Assembly (NCBI GenBank): GCA_002701395.1
Contig: NZVC01000034.1
Span: 1 to 55,396 of the forward strand
Direction of reading: 5' to 3'
Source: Maritimibacter sp.
Lineage (GTDB): Bacteria; Pseudomonadota; Alphaproteobacteria; Rhodobacterales; Rhodobacteraceae
Length of the DNA stretch: 55,396 nucleotides
Shown here: positions 26,834 through 36,333 of the stretch, piece after piece
How positions within the stretch are numbered: position 1 is the stretch's first letter
How the letters are laid out: every line of letters starts with the position of its first letter
The notes under the pieces: generated by a model
Database searches by the model: none
What the model saw: only the letters and a program-made list of their open reading frames with translations
What the model was told of the DNA's origin: nothing
Program-made: the position numbers and the translations under genes

Positions 26834-27784
26834 TCAGGCCGGTTCGCGCAGGACCCGGGGCACCTTGAATTCGACCCGCTCGACCGCCGTCTCGACGGGT
26901 TCCACCGTTACGTCATAGCGGTCGCGGAACGCGTCGATCACCTCGTTCACCAGCACCTCGGGCGCGCTTGCCCCCGCAGTGATGCCGACCGAGCGGATGC
27001 CGTCCAACGCGCGCCAGTCGATGTCGGTCGCCCGTTGCACCAGCTGGGAATACGAGCAGCCCGCCGAGGCGCCCACTTCGACCAGCCGCTTGGAGTTCGA
27101 CGAGTTCGGCGCGCCGATCACAAGGATCGCGTCCACCTTCGGCGCGATGGCCTTCACCGACTCTTGCCGGTTGGTGGTGGCATAGCAGATGTCTTCCTTG
27201 TGCGGCCCCACGATGGCCGGGAACCGCGCCTTCAGCGCCGCGACGATCCCGGCGGTGTCGTCCACCGACAGCGTGGTCTGCGTGATGAACGCCAGCTTCG
27301 CGGGGTCGCGCGGTTCAAGCCCGGCAACGTCGGCCTCTGTCTCGACCAGCAACACCTCGCCTTCGGGAAGCTGGCCCATCGTGCCCAGCGTCTCGGGGTG
27401 GCCAGCGTGACCGATCATCACCATCTGCAGTCCGTTGGCATGGTGCCGCTCGGCCTCGATATGGACCTTCGACACAAGCGGGCAGGTGGCGTCGACATAG
27501 ACCATCTCGCGCCGCGCCGCCTCTGCCGGGACGGCCTTGGGCACGCCGTGGGCCGAAAAGATCACGGGGCGGTCGGCCGGGCATTCGTCGAGTTCCTCGA
27601 CAAAAACCGCGCCCAGTTCGCGCAGGCTGTCGACCACGTACTTGTTGTGCACGATCTCGTGCCGCACGTAGACCGGCGCGCCCCATTTCTCGAGCGCCAT
27701 CTCGACGATCTTGATCGCGCGGTCGACACCGGCGCAGAAACCGCGGGGCGCGGCGAGGTATAGGGTAAGCTTGTCTTTGGTCAT
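26834..27784 (-). CDS. ispH: 4-hydroxy-3-methylbut-2-enyl diphosphate reductase
   Basis: IspH performs the last step of the MEP isoprenoid pathway, reducing HMBPP to isopentenyl and dimethylallyl diphosphate with a [4Fe-4S] cluster. The three cluster cysteines are in [13 protein letters not shown] near residue 17, [12 protein letters not shown] near 98 and [13 protein letters not shown] near 196. Also visible are the phosphate-binding SAHGVPK and the C-terminal [13 protein letters not shown] and [11 protein letters not shown]. The length, 316, is standard. It is transcribed leftward; the RibD-like gene lies 12 bases upstream on the same strand and may be co-transcribed with it. Confidence 0.97.
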   Translation of the reverse strand: MTKDKLTLYLAAPRGFCAGVDRAIKIVEMALEKWGAPVYVRHEIVHNKYVVDSLRELGAVFVEELDECPADRPVIFSAHGVPKAVPAEAARREMVYVDATCPLVSKVHIEAERHHANGLQMVMIGHAGHPETLGTMGQLPEGEVLLVETEADVAGLEPRDPAKLAFITQTTLSVDDTAGIVAALKARFPAIVGPHKEDICYATTNRQESVKAIAPKVDAILVIGAPNSSNSKRLVEVGASAGCSYSQLVQRATDIDWRALDGIRSVGITAGASAPEVLVNEVIDAFRDRYDVTVEPVETAVERVEFKVPRVLREPA

Positions 27785-27796
27785 CTTGTGCGGAAC

Positions 27797-28351
27797 CTAT
27801 GTGCGGCCAGCGTCTGTGTCGAGGGCGAGCTGATATGTCGAGGTCACGATGCCGGACGCGAAGGCGCGGGTCTCGAGGTGCTTCAGCGGCAAGTCGCCGT
27901 TCAGGCTGCCGAACAGCGGTATGCCAGAGCCAATCAGCACAGGAAGGCGGCTGATCACGATCTCGTTCACCAGCCCCTCGCGCAGGAAGCTGCGGCAAAG
28001 TTCCGCGCCGCCGATGTTCACACGGGTGAAACCGGCCCCGCGCATTTGCCCGACCACCTCGGCCGGGCTGCCGCCCGTCAGGACGACCTTGTCCCGCAGC
28101 GTGCGCGGCACGTCGTCGGGGGTCAGGCTGCGGCTCATGACCCAGACCGGCTTGTCATAGGGCCAGCCATACAGATCCATCAGCGTCTCGAAGGAACCGC
28201 GCCCGATCAGATAGGCGTCCGTCGCCGCCTCGATGATGTCGCGGCCGTGGTCCTCGGCGGCCTGTCCGGGGATCTCGGTCCAGTCCAGCGCACCGTTTTC
28301 GCGCGCGATGAAACCATCAAGACTGGTCGCCGTCGCGATGTAGGTCTTCAT
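27797..28351 (-). CDS. Dihydrofolate reductase family protein (RibD C-terminal type)
   Basis: The 184-residue protein opens MKTYIATATSLDGFIARENG, the hallmark of the RibD-C/DHFR-like reductases, with LIGRGSFETLMDLYGWPYDK near residue 57 and the C-terminal INEIVISRLPVLIG-like stretch. These enzymes bind NADPH and reduce pterin- or riboflavin-type substrates, but members like this are mostly uncharacterised. ATG 28351 was chosen because the conserved first strand begins immediately after it. The gene follows the NYN gene's terminator and precedes ispH. Confidence 0.87.
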   Translation of the reverse strand: MKTYIATATSLDGFIARENGALDWTEIPGQAAEDHGRDIIEAATDAYLIGRGSFETLMDLYGWPYDKPVWVMSRSLTPDDVPRTLRDKVVLTGGSPAEVVGQMRGAGFTRVNIGGAELCRSFLREGLVNEIVISRLPVLIGSGIPLFGSLNGDLPLKHLETRAFASGIVTSTYQLALDTDAGRT

Positions 28352-28436
28352 GCCGCACTCCGGATGGTCGTCTGGCGGCCTTCTGGCCGCTTGGCGCCTG
28401 CGCGTCCAGCCCGTCGCACCAAGAACCCCCAAATGA

Positions 28437-28472
28437 GAAACGCCCCACCGGGAGTGACCGGCGGGGCGTTTC
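28437..28472 (-). terminator. Intrinsic terminator after the NYN gene
   Basis: GAAACGCCCC at 28437-28446 pairs perfectly with GGGGCGTTTC at 28463-28472; after one mismatch, CCGG pairs with CCGG around a 6-base loop. It starts 24 bases past the NYN stop on the minus strand, followed by CTCATTTGG. It separates the NYN gene from the RibD-like gene. Confidence 0.75.
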
Positions 28473-28495
28473 GAAAACGCATTCGCGCATGTGGA

Positions 28496-29068
28496 TCAGT
28501 CCACGGTCTCTTCTGCGTTGTCTGCCGGTTCCCGCGGTTCGCGCGGGGGACGGCCGATCACTTCCTTAAGCTCGTCGAGCTCGATGAAGTTGTCGGCCTG
28601 ACGCCGCAGTTCATCGGCAATCATCGGCGGCTGCGAGCGGATTGTCGAAACAACCGACACCCGAACGCCTTTTCGTTGAAGAGCCTCGACCAGCGGGCGG
28701 AAATCGCCGTCGCCGGAAAACAGCACGATGTGATCGACATGGGCCGCAAGCTCCATAGCATCGACAGTAAGTTCGATGTCCATGTTGCCTTTGACCTTAC
28801 GCCGTCCTTGGCTGTCGATGTACTCTTTCGCGGGTTTCGTCACCATCGAGAAACCGTTGTAGTGGAGCCAGTCAACCAGCGGACGGATCGGCGAATAGTC
28901 GTCGTTTTCCAGCAAAGCCGTGTAGTAGAAGGCCCGCAGAAGCTTGCCGCGCCGCATAAATTCCTGGCGCAACAGCTTATAATCGATATCGAATCCCAGC
29001 GACTTGGCGGCCGCGTACAGGTTCGAACCGTCGATGAACAGCGCAAGCCGTTCGTCTTTGTAGAACAT
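28496..29068 (-). CDS. NYN domain protein (LabA/DUF88 type)
   Basis: The 190-residue protein has the PIN-like NYN nuclease fold: LALFIDGSNLYAAAKSLGF near the N-terminus (first Asp), KGNMDIELTVDAMELA near residue 96, and HIVLFSGDGDFRPLVEALQR near 114-133 with the acidic SGDGDF pair. The acidic cluster that would bind metal is intact, so RNA cleavage is plausible but unproven. The C-terminus is a charged tail (PPREPREPADNAEETVD). Start ATG 29068 places the fold six residues in; the open frame reaches 35 codons upstream but is AT-rich and looks like promoter sequence. Confidence 0.87.
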   Translation of the reverse strand: MFYKDERLALFIDGSNLYAAAKSLGFDIDYKLLRQEFMRRGKLLRAFYYTALLENDDYSPIRPLVDWLHYNGFSMVTKPAKEYIDSQGRRKVKGNMDIELTVDAMELAAHVDHIVLFSGDGDFRPLVEALQRKGVRVSVVSTIRSQPPMIADELRRQADNFIELDELKEVIGRPPREPREPADNAEETVD

Positions 29069-29544
29069 ATATATCGCCCCTTCGACAATGCGTTCCGCCA
29101 ATGTGTTTCCGTGAGTGAGATTGCAAACAATCGTTCTGGCGAAACTGGCATGTAAAATAAGCTGAATTTCCACGCTCGCAAGACGCCAGAAGGGTCAAAT
29201 GCTTCATAATTCCGTAACGTCCGATGCATTAATGGACAGGCCGCCTTGCACTCGGGGATGCGCGTCCCTTGCGCAACGGCACGCCCGTCGTGGTCCTGGC
29301 CGATCATATCTACTGATTCGGCGGGGTCCGCTGCGTCGCGGAGGACCGTCCCGCACGGGTCATTTTTGCCGCCCGCACGGGGCCCGGTCCCGGCTGCGGG
29401 CCACGAACCCGGCGCCAACTGGGCGCAGACGTGCCGTCAGAGCCTTGTAGATCACGCCGTTTTGCCGCGATCGCCTTGTCAACAGGGGTGGATGCGCGTA
29501 ATAAAGCCTTTCGACATCTCCCCCAGTTTAGGATTGGAGCAGAC
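29069..29544. other. Gene-free 476-base stretch with GC-rich hairpins
   Basis: No convincing gene lies between the divergent NYN and rpoZ genes. The first 160 bases are AT-rich and probably hold the NYN promoter. The middle is very GC-rich and forms a run of local hairpins: GGTCC/GGACC at 29325-29347, GGCCCG/CGGGCC at 29381-29402 and GCGCC/GGCGC at 29412-29426. It matches no tRNA, tmRNA, SRP RNA or RNase P consensus that I can recognise. A structured small RNA or a long rpoZ leader is possible. Related genomes often have folK here, as I recall, but I see no trace of it. Confidence 0.5.
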
Positions 29545-29898
29545 ATGGCCCGCGTTACGGTCGAAGATTGCGTTGACAAGGTACCGAACCGGTTCGAGCT
29601 GGTGATGCTTGCCGCTCACCGCGCGCGCGAGATCTCCTCGGGTGCCCCGATCACCGTGGATCGCGACAACGACAAGAACCCTGTCGTGTCCCTGCGCGAG
29701 ATCGCCGAGGAAACCCAGCAAGCCGAAGATCTGCGCGAGCGCATGATCGAAAGCAACCAAACCCAGATCGAGGTCGACGAGCCGGAAGAAGACGCGATGG
29801 CGCTGCTGATGGGCGCCGAGCAGGACAAACCGGCCGAGGACGACATGTCCGAAGAGAAACTGCTGCGCGCCCTGATGGAAGCGCAGGAGCCCAAGTAA
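29545..29898 (+). CDS. rpoZ: RNA polymerase omega subunit
   Basis: Omega is the small subunit that helps assemble RNA polymerase by holding the beta' subunit, and it forms part of a ppGpp site in proteobacteria. The 117-residue protein opens [20 protein letters not shown], followed by [20 protein letters not shown] and the [13 protein letters not shown] helix, all typical. The C-terminal 50 residues are acidic, as in other alphaproteobacteria. ATG 29545 fits the conserved N-terminus. It lies 24 bases upstream of the (p)ppGpp synthetase gene, a widely conserved pairing that links the alarmone to its target. Confidence 0.97.
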   Translation: MARVTVEDCVDKVPNRFELVMLAAHRAREISSGAPITVDRDNDKNPVVSLREIAEETQQAEDLRERMIESNQTQIEVDEPEEDAMALLMGAEQDKPAEDDMSEEKLLRALMEAQEPK

Positions 29899-29922
29899 GG
29901 GCCTTTGAAGGGGTGACGTGAC

Positions 29923-32058
29923 ATGGCGCTGGACCGCCTGATCGAGGTCGACGACCTGATCGACAGGGTCCGCGCCTATAACCCCCGCACCAACGCACAA
30001 CTGATCCGTGCCGCCTATGAATACGGCGGCCGGATGCATGCCGGTCAGTTCCGGCAGTCGGGCGAGCCCTATTTCACCCACCCGGTCGCCGTGGCCTCTA
30101 TCCTGACAGAGATGCGGCTGGACGATGCGACCATCATCACCGCGCTGCTGCACGACACGATCGAGGATACCCGTTCCACCTACACAGAGGTGACCGAACG
30201 GTTCGGCGCGCACATCGCCGAGTTGGTCGATGGTGTGACCAAGCTGACGAACCTTCAGCTGTCCTCGTCCGAAAGCAAGCAGGCCGAGAACTTCCGCAAG
30301 CTTCTGATGGCGATGTCCAAGGACCTTCGGGTGATCTTGGTGAAGCTGGCGGACCGTCTGCACAACATGCGGACCATCAAGTCGATGCGCACCGAAAAGC
30401 AGGTGCAAAAGGCGCGCGAAACGATGGACATCTACGCGCCGCTTGCCGGCCGGATGGGCATGCAGTGGATGCGCGACGAGCTAGAGGACCTGTCCTTCGC
30501 CGTTCTGAACCCCGAAGGGCGCAACTCGATCATGCGCCGCTTCATCCGGCTAGAGCGCGAGACCGGCGATGTGGTCAAGAAGATCACCGCCGACATCCGC
30601 AAGGAACTGAAGAAGGCCGGGATCGATGGCGAGGTGCGCGGCCGCGCCAAGAAGCCTTATTCGATCTGGCGCAAGATGCAGGAAAAGGGCCTGTCGTTCT
30701 CGCGGCTCAGCGACATCTACGGCTTCCGCATCTTGTGCGCGAACGAGGCGGAATGTTACGCGATCCTCGGCGCCATGCACCAGCGGTGGCGCGCGGTGCC
30801 GGGGCGGTTCAAGGACTATATCAGCCAGCCCAAGTCGAACGGCTATCGCTCGATCCACACCACCGTGTCGGGGCGTGACGGGCGCCGCGTGGAAATCCAG
30901 ATCCGCACCTTCCAGATGCACGATGTGGCAGAGGCCGGCGTTGCCGCGCACTGGTCCTATCGCGACGGTGTGCCGTCCGAGAACCCGTTCGCCGTCGATC
31001 CGAAGAAATGGATCACCTCGCTGACCGAACAGTTCGAGGCCGCCGAGGACCACGACGAATTCCTCGAGCATGTGAAGCTGGAAATGTACGCCGACCAGGT
31101 GTTCTGCTTCACGCCCAAGGGCGACGTGGTGAAGCTGCCGCGTGGTGCGACGCCGCTGGATTTTGCCTATGCCATCCACACCCGGATCGGCGACAGCTGC
31201 GTCGGCGCGAAGGTCGACGGGATGCGCGTGCCGCTGTGGACCCGCCTGAAGAACGGCCAAAGCTGCGAGATCATGACCGCCGCCGGACAGCGCCCGCAGT
31301 CGACGTGGATCGATATCGTCGTGACCGGCCGCGCCAAGGCAGCCATCCGTCGCAGCCTGCGCGAGGAAGATCGCGAACGGTTCGTCAAGCTGGGCTGGGA
31401 ACTGGCGCGCGTTGCGTTCGAGCATGTCGGCAAACGCGCCTCGCAAAAGGCGCTGGACACCGCCGCCCGCCACATGGGGCTGGGCGAGGCAAGCGAACTG
31501 CTGGCGCGGCTGGGCTCGGCAGAGCTGACCGCGCGCGAGGTCGTGTCGGCGTTGTACCCCGACCTTGGCGGAGAGGCGCCGGACGAGATCGACGTAGCGC
31601 GCTCGGTCATCGGGCTGGGCCCGGACCAAAGCTTTGAACGCGCGCAGTGCTGTCAGCCTGTGCCGGGCGAACGCATCGTCGGCATCTCGTACCGCGGCAA
31701 GGGCGTCATCGTGCACGCCATCGACTGCCCGGCGCTGGAGGAATTTCAGGACGAGCCCGGTCGCTGGGTCGACCTGCACTGGCACTCGGGGAACCACCCC
31801 GCTGCCCATACGGTGAGCCTTGACCTAACGATAAGCAACGATGCCGGGGTGCTGGGGCATATTTGCACATTGATCGGCGAGCAGAAGGCCAATATCTCTG
31901 ATCTGCATTTCGCGGACAGGAAACCGGACTTTTATCGCCTGATTATTGACGTCGACCTGCGGGATGCTGAGCACCTTCATGCGGTTATGCTGGCCGTCGA
32001 GGCAGAAAGCGACGTCGCTTCGATCAGTCGATATCGGGACCTGAACCGACGGCCCTAA
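29923..32058 (+). CDS. rel: Bifunctional (p)ppGpp synthetase/hydrolase
   Basis: This RelA/SpoT homologue makes and destroys the stringent-response alarmone. The 711 residues carry every domain: an HD hydrolase with YFTHPVAVASIL and ALLHDTIEDTRST near residues 47-88, a synthetase with KKPYSIWRKMQEKGLSFSRL near 244-263 and DIYGFRILC, a TGS domain with VFCFTPKGDVVKLPRGATPL near 393, and a C-terminal ACT domain from about 630. The intact HD motif shows that it can hydrolyse as well as synthesise. The ATG is preceded by GGGGTGAC. It follows rpoZ and precedes a DUF2062 gene by 18 bases. Confidence 0.97.
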   Translation: MALDRLIEVDDLIDRVRAYNPRTNAQLIRAAYEYGGRMHAGQFRQSGEPYFTHPVAVASILTEMRLDDATIITALLHDTIEDTRSTYTEVTERFGAHIAELVDGVTKLTNLQLSSSESKQAENFRKLLMAMSKDLRVILVKLADRLHNMRTIKSMRTEKQVQKARETMDIYAPLAGRMGMQWMRDELEDLSFAVLNPEGRNSIMRRFIRLERETGDVVKKITADIRKELKKAGIDGEVRGRAKKPYSIWRKMQEKGLSFSRLSDIYGFRILCANEAECYAILGAMHQRWRAVPGRFKDYISQPKSNGYRSIHTTVSGRDGRRVEIQIRTFQMHDVAEAGVAAHWSYRDGVPSENPFAVDPKKWITSLTEQFEAAEDHDEFLEHVKLEMYADQVFCFTPKGDVVKLPRGATPLDFAYAIHTRIGDSCVGAKVDGMRVPLWTRLKNGQSCEIMTAAGQRPQSTWIDIVVTGRAKAAIRRSLREEDRERFVKLGWELARVAFEHVGKRASQKALDTAARHMGLGEASELLARLGSAELTAREVVSALYPDLGGEAPDEIDVARSVIGLGPDQSFERAQCCQPVPGERIVGISYRGKGVIVHAIDCPALEEFQDEPGRWVDLHWHSGNHPAAHTVSLDLTISNDAGVLGHICTLIGEQKANISDLHFADRKPDFYRLIIDVDLRDAEHLHAVMLAVEAESDVASISRYRDLNRRP

Positions 32059-32076
32059 GAGGGGAATAGGCAGACT

Positions 32077-32736
32077 GTGGTCTTCAAGCGCCGGACGCCA
32101 CGCACCTGGCTGCAGGTCATAGCAGAAGGCTTCTGGCCGCGCGGCGGCTGGAACCGGGCGGTGTATTACGTCGTCCATCGCCTGCGCCGGTTGCCCGACC
32201 CGCCGCACCGCATCGCGCGGGGCATCGCGGCAGGGGTCTTCGTGTGCTTCACGCCGTTCTTCGGCTTCCACTTCTTCCTTGCCACGCTTCTGGCCATCAT
32301 CATGCAGGGCAACATCTTCGCCGCGCTGATGGCCACCTTCGTCGGCAACCCGCTGACATTTCCGTTCATCGCGGCGATCAGCCTGGAACTGGGCGAATTC
32401 CTCATGGGTCGGCATGCCATCCCGATCCACCGCGTCTTCGGCGCCTTCACCCAAGCCAGTCAGGAACTGTGGCACAACCTTGTGTCGATCTTCACCCATG
32501 ACCCGACGCACTGGGATCGCCTTGCGCGGTTCTGGCAAGAGGCCTTCCTGCCCTACATGGTCGGCGGTATCCTTCCGGGAATTGTGGCCTCGGTCATCGC
32601 CTATATGCTGGCGCTTACGGCGGTGAAGGCCTATCAGGCGCGCCGGGTCAAGAAACTGCGGGACAGGTTCGAGAAACGCCGCGCCGCGCTGTCACAGGCC
32701 AAGCCCGGCAAATCGGACGGTGCCCCGGCCGAGTAA
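32077..32736 (+). CDS. DUF2062 domain-containing membrane protein
   Basis: The 219-residue protein shows the DUF2062 signature: an amphipathic N-terminal region, then AAGVFVCFTPFFGFHFFLAT and FVGNPLTFPFIAAISLELG near residues 50-105, with conserved Gly, Pro and Phe. A second membrane segment GGILPGIVASVIAYMLALTA lies near the C-terminus, followed by a basic tail. The function is unknown. The start is GTG 32077 after GAGGGGAATAGG. It sits between rel and pdxJ with gaps of 18 and 9 bases, so it is likely in the same operon. Confidence 0.88.
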   Translation: MVFKRRTPRTWLQVIAEGFWPRGGWNRAVYYVVHRLRRLPDPPHRIARGIAAGVFVCFTPFFGFHFFLATLLAIIMQGNIFAALMATFVGNPLTFPFIAAISLELGEFLMGRHAIPIHRVFGAFTQASQELWHNLVSIFTHDPTHWDRLARFWQEAFLPYMVGGILPGIVASVIAYMLALTAVKAYQARRVKKLRDRFEKRRAALSQAKPGKSDGAPAE

Positions 32737-32745
32737 GGAGTCCTC

Positions 32746-33495
32746 ATGGAACCGTTGGGCAAGCTTCGCCTTGGAGTGAACATCGATCACGTCGCCACCG
32801 TCCGGAACGCAAGGGGGTCGGCCTATCCGGATCCCGTGCGCGCCGCCAAGCTGGCCGAGGAATACGGCGCAGACGGGATCACCGCCCACCTGCGCGAGGA
32901 TCGGCGGCACATCTCGGACGACGACATCGCCCGGCTGGCGGACGAGCTTTCGGTGCCGCTGAACTTCGAGATGGCGGCAACGCCCGAGATGCAGGCCATC
33001 GCCCTGCGCCATCGGCCCCATGCCGTCTGTCTTGTGCCGGAAAAGCGCGAAGAGCGGACCACCGAGGGCGGGCTGGAAGTGGCGCGTGAAGAGAACCGGC
33101 TGGCCCATTTCATCGCACCGCTGGCCGATGCGGGATGCCGGGTGTCGATCTTCATCGCCGCCGATCGCCCGCAAATCGAAGCCGCGGCGCGTATCGGCGC
33201 GGCGGTGGTCGAGCTACACACCGGCGCCTATTGCGATTTCCACGCCGAGGGCCGGTTCGACGAGCGCGACGCGGAACTTGAGCGGCTGCGCGAGATGGCG
33301 ACGCTGGCGCATGGCCTTGGGCTGGAGGTTCACGCCGGGCACGGCCTGACCTACGACACGGTCAAGCCGGTGGCGGCGCTGCCAGAGGTGATGGAGCTGA
33401 ATATCGGCCACTACCTGATCGGCGAGGCCATTTTTCTGGGTCTTGGTCCCGCGATCACAGAGATGCGGCGCCTGATGGACGAAGCCCGCGCCTGA
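32746..33495 (+). CDS. pdxJ: Pyridoxine 5'-phosphate synthase
   Basis: PdxJ condenses 1-deoxyxylulose 5-phosphate with 3-amino-2-oxopropyl phosphate to give pyridoxine 5'-phosphate, the vitamin B6 precursor. The 249-residue TIM barrel has [17 protein letters not shown] at the N-terminus (catalytic His region), [17 protein letters not shown] near 46-62, [11 protein letters not shown] near 155 and [10 protein letters not shown] near 193. An ATG at 32746 with AAGGAG before it gives the standard length. It closes the rpoZ-rel-DUF2062-pdxJ set before a strong terminator; acpS, often next in related genomes, is not here. Confidence 0.97.
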   Translation: MEPLGKLRLGVNIDHVATVRNARGSAYPDPVRAAKLAEEYGADGITAHLREDRRHISDDDIARLADELSVPLNFEMAATPEMQAIALRHRPHAVCLVPEKREERTTEGGLEVAREENRLAHFIAPLADAGCRVSIFIAADRPQIEAAARIGAAVVELHTGAYCDFHAEGRFDERDAELERLREMATLAHGLGLEVHAGHGLTYDTVKPVAALPEVMELNIGHYLIGEAIFLGLGPAITEMRRLMDEARA

Positions 33496-33502
33496 TCGCG
33501 GC

Positions 33503-33537
33503 CCGAAGGGGTGCGCGGTCCCCGCGCACCCCTTCGG
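33503..33537. terminator. Strong bidirectional terminator between pdxJ and the M16 genes
   Basis: CCGAAGGGGTGCGCGG at 33503-33518 is perfectly complementary to CCGCGCACCCCTTCGG at 33522-33537, a 16-base-pair stem with a 3-base loop, followed by TTTCTTAATTC. It serves the pdxJ operon directly and faces the convergent M16 operon, which ends 5 bases later. Confidence 0.88.
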
Positions 33538-33541
33538 TTTC

Positions 33542-34855
33542 TTAATTCGTCGTTTCCAGCCCTTCGGGCTGCCCGACCACCACGAAGTGCAGACGATCGG
33601 GGCGCAGGATCCGTTCCGCCACGCGCTTGATGTCTTCCATCGTCACCGCCTCGATATTGGCGTTGCGGGTCTCGATGTATTCGGGCGGCAGGCCGATCAT
33701 CTGCATCCCGACAAGGATGCGCGCGATCCGGCCATTGCCGTCGAACCGAAGCGGGTACGAACCGGTCAGGTAGGTCTTCGTGTCCTCCAGCTCTTCCTCG
33801 GTCACGCCGTCTTCCGCCATCTTCCGCCACTCGGCGCGGATCAGGTCGATCGCTTCGGCGATGGTGCCGTTGGCCGACTTGATCTGGCCGTTCAGCACGT
33901 CGGCATAGTCCCAGTCCGACAGGTAGGTGTAGACGCCATAGGTCAGGCCCCGCTTTTCGCGCACTTCCTCGAACAGCCGCGACGTGAAGCTGCCGCCGCC
34001 AAGGATCTGGTTCATCACGTACGCCGCGAAGTAATCCGGGTCGTCGCGTTCCAGCCCCTCGTGGCCGAATACGGCGGTGGACTGCGGCGATGCGAAAGGC
34101 ACGACCGTGACACCGGCCTCGAAATCCATCTGGGCCTCGTCGGGGTAAGGCGCGCCCTCGGCGGGAAGATCGCCCAGAAGCTCGTCCAGCAGGCGGCCCA
34201 GTTCCTCTGGGGTGATGTCGCCCACGGCGCCCACGTAGATGTGGTCGCGCGTCAGGATGCGCTGATGCGCTTCGAACAGGTCGTCGCGCGTCAGGGCGGC
34301 AACGCTTTCGGCGGTGCCGTCGCCGTTGGTGGCATAGGGATGGTCGGGGAAGGCGTAGGCATCGAACGCCCGCCAAGCCAAGGAATCCGGGTCCGTCGCA
34401 TCGCTGCGGATGCCGGACAGCACCTGTCCGCGAACCCGCTCGACGGCGTCCTCGTCGAAACGCGGATCGGTCAGAGCGGTCTTCAGCAGGGCGACCGACT
34501 CGTCGCGCGTCTCGTTCAGGAACCGGGACGACACCGACAGCGCATCCGCGCCGACGGAAAAGTCGAAGTCCGCCGCCAGCGTTTCAAGCGCGGCGGCGAA
34601 GCCCTGCGCGTCCATATCGCCCGCGCCTTCCTCGATCAGGCCGGTCATCAGGTTGATGGCGCCGCGTTTGCCGTCGGCATCCAGCGACGTGCCGCCCTTG
34701 AACCGGATTTCCAGCGCGGTGAAGGGCAGTTCGTCCTCTTGCACAAGCCATGCCTTGATGCCGCCGGGGCTTTCCACCTGTTCGATTTCGACAGCGGCCC
34801 GGGCGGGCAGGGCGGCGAACAGCGTCGCCGCAAGAATAAGGGCAACGCGGATCAT
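33542..34855 (-). CDS. M16-family peptidase-like subunit without the zinc motif
   Basis: The 437-residue protein begins with a signal peptide (MIRVALILAATLFAALPARA) and has the two-lobed M16 fold, with the C-lobe signature FTSRLFEEVREKRGLTYGVY near residue 297. The place where HxxEH should stand reads NLMTGLIEEGAG, so the zinc site is absent. M16B peptidases often work as a heterodimer of one catalytic and one inactive but substrate-binding subunit. Its ATG overlaps the stop of the active partner by four bases, which fits that model. It is probably periplasmic. The start was set at the signal peptide; upstream frame is shadow. Confidence 0.9.
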   Translation of the reverse strand: MIRVALILAATLFAALPARAAVEIEQVESPGGIKAWLVQEDELPFTALEIRFKGGTSLDADGKRGAINLMTGLIEEGAGDMDAQGFAAALETLAADFDFSVGADALSVSSRFLNETRDESVALLKTALTDPRFDEDAVERVRGQVLSGIRSDATDPDSLAWRAFDAYAFPDHPYATNGDGTAESVAALTRDDLFEAHQRILTRDHIYVGAVGDITPEELGRLLDELLGDLPAEGAPYPDEAQMDFEAGVTVVPFASPQSTAVFGHEGLERDDPDYFAAYVMNQILGGGSFTSRLFEEVREKRGLTYGVYTYLSDWDYADVLNGQIKSANGTIAEAIDLIRAEWRKMAEDGVTEEELEDTKTYLTGSYPLRFDGNGRIARILVGMQMIGLPPEYIETRNANIEAVTMEDIKRVAERILRPDRLHFVVVGQPEGLETTN

Positions 34856-36192
34856 TGGCTTACCTCCTCTTCGGGTTGCGGCGCGCGCGCCCAGCCTGTG
34901 ACGGCGCTGCGCCGATCCAGAACGCGGGCGGCGACGTCCATCACCTGTTCGGGTGTCACGGACTGAAGCACGTCGGGCCACGCGGCCACGTCTTCGACCG
35001 TCAGCCCGGACGTCAGGGCAGAGCCATAGCGGCGGGCCAGACCCTCGGTCGAATCCTCGGCGTAGATATACGCGGCGCGCAGCTGGAACTTGACGCGTTC
35101 GAACTGTTCGGGGTCGATCCCATCGTCCATGAACTCCGCCAGCGCGCCGTCCAGCGCGGCTTCGGCGTCTTCCAGCGAGACACCGGGCGCCGGCATGATG
35201 CCAAGCCCGAACGTCGTCTCTTCAAGCGACAGCTGCGAGTAGTACGCCCAAGTGTACAGCGCCTTGTTCTCTTCGAAGACCAGCTTGCGTGGCAGAACCG
35301 AGGTAAAGTCGTTGCCGCCCAAAATCTCGGCCAAAAGCACCAGCGCGGCGGCATCTTCCTGCGCGCCGGATTGCCGGGCGGGGGCGATGTAGTCGCGGAC
35401 GATGTAGGGCTCTGAGATCCGGGGATCTTCGAACGTCATGCGGCGTTCGGCCAGTTGCGGCGGCTCGACCGGACGTTCCCGTTCCCCGATGGCAGGGTTG
35501 GGCGTAAGCGGGCCATAATGCGTTTTGGCCAGTTCCAGAACCTCTTCGGGCTCGACGTCACCGGCGACGATGAGGATCGCGTTGTTGGGGGCGTAGTACT
35601 GTTCGTAGAAGGCCAGCGCGTCGTCCATGTCCAGCGCCTCCATCTCGTGGCGCCAGCCGATCACGGGGATACCGTAGGGGCTGTTCTGATACAGCGCGGC
35701 CATGCGCTGTTCGTTGAACATGCTATTGGGGTTGTTGTCGATGCGGCTGGTCCGCTCTTCAAGGATCACCGCACGTTCCGATGCGATGTCGTCTTCCGTC
35801 AGGCGCAGGTTCTGCATCCGGTCGGCTTCCATCGTCATCATCAATTCCAGCCGGTCGGCTGCGACCCGCTGAAAGTACCCGGTGTAGTCCTGATTGGTGA
35901 AGGCGTTGTCCGACCCGCCGTTGCGCGCGACGGTCTGCGACAGTTCGTTCGGTTCAAGATTGTCGGTGCCCTTGAACAGAAGGTGCTCAAGGTAATGCGC
36001 GACGCCGGACACGCCCGGCGCCTCGTCGGCGGCGCCGGCGCGATACCAGACCATGTGCACGACGACGGGCGCGCGGTGGTCTTCAAGAACGACGACCTCC
36101 ATCCCGTTGTCCAGCTCGTAACTCGTGACATCGGCAGCATATGCCGGGATCGCCGTGCAGCAGGCGATCAGCAGGAAAACAAAGCGGCGCAT
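34852..36192 (-). CDS. M16-family zinc peptidase (catalytic subunit)
   Basis: The 446-residue protein has a signal peptide (FVFLLIACCTAIPAYA) and the inverted zinc motif as VAHYLEHLLFKGTDN near residues 65-79, with the distant Glu ligand expected near ERAVILEERTSR. Family members, such as insulinase and processing-peptidase relatives, cut peptides and misfolded proteins; this one should act in the periplasm. It is transcribed first and coupled by a four-base overlap to its inactive partner. The natural substrates are unknown. Confidence 0.93.
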   Translation of the reverse strand: MRRFVFLLIACCTAIPAYAADVTSYELDNGMEVVVLEDHRAPVVVHMVWYRAGAADEAPGVSGVAHYLEHLLFKGTDNLEPNELSQTVARNGGSDNAFTNQDYTGYFQRVAADRLELMMTMEADRMQNLRLTEDDIASERAVILEERTSRIDNNPNSMFNEQRMAALYQNSPYGIPVIGWRHEMEALDMDDALAFYEQYYAPNNAILIVAGDVEPEEVLELAKTHYGPLTPNPAIGERERPVEPPQLAERRMTFEDPRISEPYIVRDYIAPARQSGAQEDAAALVLLAEILGGNDFTSVLPRKLVFEENKALYTWAYYSQLSLEETTFGLGIMPAPGVSLEDAEAALDGALAEFMDDGIDPEQFERVKFQLRAAYIYAEDSTEGLARRYGSALTSGLTVEDVAAWPDVLQSVTPEQVMDVAARVLDRRSAVTGWARAPQPEEEVSQ

Positions 36193-36333
36193 GGGCCCTC
36201 CCGTCCATCAATCGGATTGGGCGCCAAGGTACAGGCCCATTTCCACGACGCAAGCGCGGGAACGGAGTTGTGACATGCCGGGGCGTTAACGATCGGCGGC
36301 GCTATGCCAGCCGTCGCCGGGGCTTGCTTGGGC

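Noticed and set aside
29246..29605. Open frame of 119 codons in the gap before rpoZ, considered as a folK remnant
   Set aside because: The translation has none of the folK motifs and runs into rpoZ in another frame. I treat the stretch as non-coding.
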